From the NCBI GenBank assembly GCA_005809115.1, contig SYLK01000566.1, forward strand, positions 1 through 6,777: 6,777 nt of DNA. The letters run 5' to 3'. The DNA is from Planctomyces sp. (GTDB lineage Bacteria > Planctomycetota > Planctomycetia > Planctomycetales > Planctomycetaceae). The translations under genes were made by a program, and so were the position numbers. The notes under the pieces are model-generated. The model ran no database searches, was not told where the DNA came from, and saw only the letters and a program-made list of their open reading frames with translations. Every line of letters starts with the position of its first letter. Within the stretch, counting starts at the first letter, position 1. Below are positions 1-3,741 of this stretch, in pieces.

Positions 1-831
1 CCAGTAGGGATAGTAGTACAACTCCGCAGCGCCCACTCCGGTGATGCCAAAGACCCCGAAGGCCACCAGAATTCCCTCCGGGGGGATGGTAAACGACATC
101 CCTTTGGCCACGTCGGACCAGGGGATGGGGAAATTTGTGGCCGGCAGAGCGCATGCCGCAGTTACCGTCAGCAGCGTGACGCCGACGACGAGTACCGTCG
201 TGATCAGTTCAATGCGGCGGTAGTTTCCGGTCCACAGCAGCCCGACAGCGGTCAGACACGTTAATACAGCCCAGGGAAACTCGGGCCGCGCAGCGATCTC
301 GCGGGACAGATCCGGCAGCGGACCCGCCATGACGTCGGCAAGACGGATCGAGACCTGAGGAAACGCGAGGTCCAGGGCCTGGGCCACGGTTCCGGTCATC
401 GCCCCCAGCTGAAAGCTGGTGGAGAGCATCATGAACAGCCAGCACCACAGGATCCAGTGAGCACCCAGACGCGGGCCACCCAGTTCGTTGATCGCCCCCA
501 GCGTCGGTCGCCCGGACGAGACGGCATAGCGACCCAGTTCAATCTGCACGAAGACCTTGATGACACAACTGAATATGATCAGCCACAGGAAGGCAAACCC
601 GTGCTTCGCTCCCAGCGATGTCGTCAGCAGCAGTTCTCCGGAACCAACAATCGTCCCGGTGAGGATAATGCCCGGGCCGATTTTTCGCAGGGCCGACCAC
701 AGCGACACCGGCGGGTCCTGGACAGCACCGACGGGAAGAGCATACGGATCATACTCGACCGCCTCAGAAAGCGGGTTCTGAACGGCAGCGACGGGGAGTT
801 CGTCTGGATTCTTCTCGTCTGTGTCCGACAT
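1..831 (-). CDS. Nramp-family divalent metal transporter, N-terminal 277 residues (C-terminus off the left edge)
   Basis: Reading the minus strand from the ATG at 831 gives an uninterrupted frame of 277 codons to the window edge. Residues 1-50 are a hydrophilic, acidic cytoplasmic tail. Six hydrophobic segments follow at roughly 54-73, 80-105, 126-153, 187-203, 207-229 and 254-277, the first half of an Nramp/LeuT-fold carrier. The IGPGIILTGTIVGSGEL stretch (51-67) is the broken first helix. Canonical Nramps carry Asp-Pro-Gly-Asn there, and this protein has Gly-Ser-Gly-Glu. The sixth segment has TGVGAAEL (264-271) where canonical members have a Met-Pro-His motif. The family moves divalent metals with protons across the cytoplasmic membrane; with the usual ligands replaced, I cannot name the substrate. 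The tail contains a near-duplicate, LPVAAVQNP (12-20) and LPVGAVQDP (32-40). No Shine-Dalgarno is visible before the ATG, which was chosen as the start of the acidic tail. Family assignment is fairly sure, the exact start less so. Confidence 0.85.
   Translation of the reverse strand, partial: MSDTDEKNPDELPVAAVQNPLSEAVEYDPYALPVGAVQDPPVSLWSALRKIGPGIILTGTIVGSGELLLTTSLGAKHGFAFLWLIIFSCVIKVFVQIELGRYAVSSGRPTLGAINELGGPRLGAHWILWCWLFMMLSTSFQLGAMTGTVAQALDLAFPQVSIRLADVMAGPLPDLSREIAARPEFPWAVLTCLTAVGLLWTGNYRRIELITTVLVVGVTLLTVTAACALPATNFPIPWSDVAKGMSFTIPPEGILVAFGVFGITGVGAAELYYYPYW
712..798 (-). repeat. Imperfect 27-bp direct repeat inside the Nramp N-terminal tail
   Basis: Positions 712-738 and 772-798 match at 22 of 27 bases with a 60-bp offset and encode LPVGAVQDP and LPVAAVQNP. 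The bases between the copies do not repeat. It may be the remnant of a small internal duplication, or a twice-used linear motif in a cytoplasmic tail. I do not know a function. Confidence 0.5.
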
Positions 832-1169
832 CAGTCAGTCTCGCTGCAGGGCGGGCAAAACACGGATTGGCCGGGGAGAGTCTATCGAGACGGCCCGCAG
901 AATTCACGACCGCCGACACAGACCTGTCCCCAATCAGCCGAAAAAGCCAGTCCGGGCGGCACCCCGTAAAGCCAGTCCGGGCGGCACCCGAAAAAGCCGG
1001 TCCGGGCGGCACCCGGTTACCCCGATTCGCGTACGGTCACTTCGGGGGCTGCGACTATCGCAATTCAGCGGATGCTGCCATACAATCCAGATAAGTCAGA
1101 GGGAAGCAGCAGAGCGTCTGTTGCTTCCGCTGATTTCCGCTTCACCCGTTCGCGCATCGTGCCAGCGTC
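832..1169. other. Divergent intergenic region with tandem repeats
   Basis: This 338-bp gap separates the minus-strand transporter from the plus-strand hypothetical gene, so promoters for both should lie here. The only obvious structure is the three-copy 25-bp repeat at 942-1016. Next to it, 919-935 reads on the minus strand as a TTGGGGACAGGTCTG-type string, which by eye resembles edges of REP-like elements; that likeness is an impression only. Weak -10-like hexamers occur (TACAAT at 1081-1086 on plus; TAGACT at 879-884 on minus), but neither has a matching -35 box at normal spacing. Open frames crossing the region are rich in Arg/Pro and look like chance frames. Confidence 0.6.
942..1016. repeat. 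Three tandem copies of a 25-bp GC-rich repeat
   Basis: The core GCC(A/G)GTCCGGGCGGCACCC starts at 946, 971 and 996, an exact 25-bp period. The copies differ only at the A/G position and in the A-rich joint between them. On the minus strand each core can fold GCCG...(C/T)GGC into a short stem followed by a T-run (TTTTT, TTTA, TTTTT), a weak terminator-like shape. There are no unique spacers, so it is not a CRISPR array. It could be a minisatellite, a repeated protein-binding site, or the degraded end of a REP-type element. Confidence 0.85.
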
Positions 1170-1598
1170 ATGAACGAGACTCCGAACCAGATTTCCGAAG
1201 CTCCGTCGCAGAATTTTGAACGCCTGGCGACTGCACGGCGGCAGTGGATTGAGACAGTTCTCCGCCCCTGGTGTTGCGCAGCGGCGCTGCAGGAACTGCG
1301 AAAGGCGGAACAGGAATGGACTGATATCGCCGGGCGGGTGGATCCCGCAGCGACACTCTGGACGTGGGCGTGGGAACGCTTTCCGGATCTCGTTCATCCG
1401 GAACTGCCCGGTGTGAATGAAACGCACCGAATCACGATTTCCCTGGCTGAGGGTGCCGAGTATACCGGCTACCCGGATGGTCGCCGCAGCGCTCGGGGAA
1501 CACTGATCCTGCTTGACACCGATGCCTGTGGGCAGTCGCAGACACACGGACCGTTCAGCATTGACCAGATCCTCAGCGCCCGGACCACGACCCCGTAG
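1170..1598 (+). CDS. Conserved-looking hypothetical protein, 142 residues
   Basis: The function is unknown. The protein is soluble, with no signal peptide or membrane segment. Residues ~15-75 are predicted helical and Trp-rich, with a distinctive run around AATLWTWAWERFPDLVHPEL (60-79). Residues ~85-115 look like beta strands: RITISLAEG, then a Tyr-Thr-Gly-Tyr-Pro-Asp-Gly turn, a RRSARG segment, then TLILLD. The composition, lack of low complexity and strong G/C third positions suggest a real gene, and the style recalls small hypotheticals that I associate with planctomycetes (memory, not a search). The ATG at 1170 is the first in the frame after the divergent region; no clear Shine-Dalgarno precedes it. 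It converges with the HlyD-type gene, whose decayed end lies only 8 bases beyond its stop. The strand-turn-strand part loosely recalls Sm-like small barrels, but that is a guess. Confidence 0.75.
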   Translation: MNETPNQISEAPSQNFERLATARRQWIETVLRPWCCAAALQELRKAEQEWTDIAGRVDPAATLWTWAWERFPDLVHPELPGVNETHRITISLAEGAEYTGYPDGRRSARGTLILLDTDACGQSQTHGPFSIDQILSARTTTP

Positions 1599-1605
1599 CC
1601 GGGTG
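1577..1605. terminator. Weak hairpin between convergent genes
   Basis: Positions 1577-1583 pair with 1599-1605 (seven pairs including one G-U, loop of 15) and span the stop codon of the plus gene. It lies exactly where two convergent genes meet, which would suit a bidirectional terminator. There is no T-run on either side and the loop is long, so this is weak. Confidence 0.2.
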
Positions 1606-1606
1606 A

Positions 1607-1837
1607 TCAGCGGATTGACGCATCCACCTGGCTGCCGATCGGCAATGGCGGCCAGAGAAGCCCGACAGGTTCTACTCGGACTGCGGCCAGCGTCTCACGC
1701 CCTGGCGCCGCGGGATCGACCAGCATTGGCAGGTCAGCGACCCGACCTGATAAGTGCTGCCCGCCCGGGAAAGTCAGGTCCACTTCACTGCCCGGGTGCA
1801 GCTCCCCGACACGCTGAGTCGGAACATAGACCACAAC
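1607..1837 (-). pseudogene. Severed C-terminal part of the HlyD-type protein, after the amber codon
   Basis: Directly after the TAG at 1838-1840, the same reading frame stays open for 76 codons and ends at 1607-1609. It begins VVVYVPTQRVGELHPGSEVD, continues with a beta-rich segment (FPGGQ...SGRVADLP) and ends with PIGSQVDASIR. This is how the beta-barrel and membrane-proximal end of a membrane-fusion protein normally looks, so the piece belongs to the upstream frame. A GTG at 1832-1834 could in principle start a separate 75-residue peptide, but no ribosome binding site is visible and such a fragment should not function alone. Whether it is lost, made by readthrough, or restored by correcting a sequencing error cannot be told from here. 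Confidence 0.75.
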
Positions 1838-3238
1838 CTAGCGCCGATCCGTATGCAGAATTTTCAGCAGGATGTCGCCTTCCGGCAGGTTGTCTCCTTC
1901 ACGAAATCTGAGCTGACCGACCACCCCGTGCGCGGGACAGGCAATGACAACTTCGCGGCTGGCAGCCTTCATCTGATCGAGCTGCTGCGCAGCATCATGG
2001 AAACGCGCACGCAGGTTTTCCACTCCGGCCGCCTGACGCACCTGCTCGGGCAGCTGGTCGCGCAGGCTCTCCAGCCGCTGCAGACGCGCGGCAATGTTCT
2101 CGGCCTGCGCCGCCGCGATTGACTCGCCCGTGCGGGGCTCAGGCACGACGGATTCAGACACCGACGCGCGTTGCGCCGTGGCAACCGTCCCTGACAACAC
2201 AGACTTACCACGGGACAACTGTGGCTCAGCGAAGACGGGCTGCAGGGGCAGCCCGGGTTCGTCGCGCGATGCCAGCGCCGGAGGGTGTGTCCGGCCGAAG
2301 AACAGAATCCCACCGGGTTTCCGAGCAGTGTGTCGGTCATCATACCGGGCGGCCGACACCGGGGCGATGCTTGCCTTCCTCCCCGGCCGCTTCACCGATC
2401 CCTGCCGCTCCGCCGACCCCGGCCGCTCTGCGGACACTGGCCGCTCCAACGACCCCGGGCGCTCCATTGACCTCGGGCGCTCGACCGACGCAGAACGACG
2501 GTAAAGGTCCGTCTGAACCTGGACTTCGTGAATCAGTTCGGATTGTGCCTGCGCGTCGAACAGCTCACGGTCCAGTTCACGCAGCCGCCACGATAACTCC
2601 AGTGAGGCCTGAGCTTCCGCCTGCTGCAGTTCCCGCTCCAGCTGCAGCACACGCTTCTGCTGGTCCTCCAGAACGCCGCGGTGTTCGAGTTTCTCCAGTG
2701 TTACCAGCTGCGTGCCGGTGAAGACTTCATCTCCCGGTTTTACGTGCGATTTCAGCAGTTTTGATTCGGCCGGGATGCGGAGAGACGTGATGTCGGCGGA
2801 CAGGACACCCCGCAGCGGCTGACGATGCGTGCGGCCAACAATGTAGACGACCAGCAGCCCTGTCAGCAGAGCACATGTCAGCAGCGATATCGTGCGCAGA
2901 AACGACGCAGGCAGCTCAGTCGTTGCCGGCACGTTCAGGCTCCGGCGACAGATTGCCCGCGCCTGCTCCACCCAGCGCTGTTCAGAAATGCGGCCTGGCA
3001 ATATATGCATATCGTGTGCAAATGCGTTCAGTTCATGCTCCCGCCACAATCCCAGCTGGGCCACAAAGTACACACCGCGACCGTTCAGAGACACCGCCTC
3101 GTGCGTCTCGATCCCGCGGATCTGCGTCAGATCATCGGCCCCGAGCGGTTCCGTTTCGTAGACCAGTCCGAAGTGCCGATCGCTGCGATAGCCACCGGGA
3201 AGTCCTGCCAGCATCGCCGACGCTATGGTTCCATCCAT
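1838..3238 (-). CDS. HlyD/membrane-fusion-type inner-membrane protein with N-terminal HhH-like domain, ended early by an amber codon
   Basis: The 466-residue product resembles periplasmic adaptor subunits of export pumps. In order: residues ~35-99 form a cytoplasmic helix-hairpin-helix-like domain (DDLTQIRGIE near the start, ILPGRISEQRWVEQAR at the end); 113-135 is a single membrane helix; ~143-182 is the first half of a biotinyl-lipoyl-like domain (IPAESKLLKSHVKPGDEV); ~183-247 is the first coiled-coil arm; 249-284 is a Ser-x-Glu-Arg-Pro-Gly hexapeptide array, with low-complexity sequence to ~370; ~371-427 is the return coiled-coil arm; 428-462 is the second lipoyl half (CPAHGVVGQLRFREGD). 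The beta-barrel part that should follow is beyond the stop at 1838-1840. The ATG at 3238 is supported by AAGGA nine bases upstream and an in-frame stop just before it. No ABC, RND or M50-type partner gene is visible, so its pump or cargo is unknown. It may be a recent pseudogene. Confidence 0.8.
   Translation of the reverse strand: MDGTIASAMLAGLPGGYRSDRHFGLVYETEPLGADDLTQIRGIETHEAVSLNGRGVYFVAQLGLWREHELNAFAHDMHILPGRISEQRWVEQARAICRRSLNVPATTELPASFLRTISLLTCALLTGLLVVYIVGRTHRQPLRGVLSADITSLRIPAESKLLKSHVKPGDEVFTGTQLVTLEKLEHRGVLEDQQKRVLQLERELQQAEAQASLELSWRLRELDRELFDAQAQSELIHEVQVQTDLYRRSASVERPRSMERPGSLERPVSAERPGSAERQGSVKRPGRKASIAPVSAARYDDRHTARKPGGILFFGRTHPPALASRDEPGLPLQPVFAEPQLSRGKSVLSGTVATAQRASVSESVVPEPRTGESIAAAQAENIAARLQRLESLRDQLPEQVRQAAGVENLRARFHDAAQQLDQMKAASREVVIACPAHGVVGQLRFREGDNLPEGDILLKILHTDRR
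2388..2495 (-). repeat. 18-bp coding minisatellite, about six copies
   Basis: Units begin at 2388, 2406, 2424, 2442, 2460 and 2478, each opening with CGCT on the plus strand and keeping an exact 18-bp period. The outer copies are the most degenerate. On the coding (minus) strand they encode about six hexapeptides of the form (S/R)-x-E-R-P-G, residues ~249-284 of the HlyD-type protein. Because the period is a multiple of three, copy-number change would lengthen or shorten the array without breaking the frame. It sits between the two coiled-coil arms. Confidence 0.85.
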
Positions 3239-3247
3239 CCGGCTCTG

Positions 3248-3252
3248 TCCTT
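3248..3252 (-). promoter_or_regulatory. Ribosome binding site AAGGA of the HlyD-type gene
   Basis: On the minus strand AAGGA stands nine bases before the ATG at 3238. An in-frame TGA lies a little upstream and no other ATG lies between them, so this site fixes the start. Confidence 0.6.
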
Positions 3253-3733
3253 CACCTGTTCATGCTGCCGACCTGTCAACGTCCCGTTGTTATTCGTCTG
3301 CTCAAATCAGCTGGAATCATTCAATTCCGGATTCCCGGCAAACCTGATGCAGTCCACCATAATCCACTCAGCGGATCTGCTCCCGAGCTGCTCAGGTCGT
3401 GCAGTGGAAAACAGGCCGCATCGCTCGTCGGCGACGGGATGTCCCGCCTTCTCCTCGCTCCTTGCCGGAAACGCACTGCAGACTGCGCAGACCTCGCGTT
3501 CTTCTCATGCCTCCGAATCAGTGTCGCAGGAGCGCTGATGGGAATTATGGACCGGTGGGCGACATGATGTTCGGAAGGACTCCTCGTGGATGTTCTCGTT
3601 GAGGACGATGGTGACTCTCTGTGCAGCAGTCGGCTTTCAGGGCAGGGGGGTGTAATTTCGGGTGGTCGGCGTTAGAATTCGAACACGGTGGTGTGGCTCA
3701 TTTTCAGTAGAAGACTGACCTCAGATCGGCATT

Positions 3734-3737
3734 GGAG
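3734..3737 (+). promoter_or_regulatory. Short ribosome binding site GGAG before the exported DUF255 start
   Basis: GGAG ends four bases before the ATG at 3742, closer than ideal. It supports that ATG over the GTG at 3688, which has no such site and would add 18 charged residues in front of the signal peptide. Confidence 0.4.
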
Positions 3738-3741
3738 TCCG

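Larger units (their letters stand above)
3239..3741. other. Divergent intergenic region without a convincing gene
   Basis: This ~500-bp stretch separates the minus-strand HlyD-type gene from the plus-strand DUF255 gene. Open frames through it on the plus strand are Ser/Arg/Cys-rich, run on from antisense of the HlyD-type gene, and show no recognisable motif. A TTGACA hexamer is present on the minus strand (3274-3279), but the position 17 bases further on has no -10-like hexamer and overlaps the ribosome binding site. On the plus strand TAGAAT at 3673-3678, 63 bases before the DUF255 start, could be a -10 box, but it has no recognisable -35. No RNA gene or repeat was seen. Confidence 0.55.

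Noticed and set aside
457..969. 170-residue plus-strand frame
   Set aside because: It is antisense to the transporter and runs into the tandem repeats. The minus strand has clear membrane helices and a family motif.
942..1016. CRISPR array
   Set aside because: Copies are directly adjacent with no unique spacers, only three units, and no cas genes.
1065..1547. 160-residue minus-strand frame
   Set aside because: It is antisense to the better-supported 142-residue hypothetical and has irregular Arg/Pro/Cys-rich composition.
1838..1840. Pyrrolysine or programmed readthrough at the amber codon
   Set aside because: No stem-loop or other recoding signal is evident downstream and the family needs no special residue here. 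A mutation or sequencing error is simpler.
2119..2721. 200-residue plus-strand frame rich in Pro/Ala/Thr
   Set aside because: It is antisense to the HlyD-type gene, and its repeats are just the 18-bp minisatellite read on the other strand.
2825..3567. Two long plus-strand frames (237 and 230 residues)
   Set aside because: They overlap each other in different frames, are antisense to the HlyD-type gene for more than half their length, and show no domain.
3688..3741. GTG start at 3688 for the DUF255 gene (18 extra residues)
   Set aside because: The extension puts charged residues ahead of a good signal peptide and has no ribosome binding site. The ATG at 3742 fits better.
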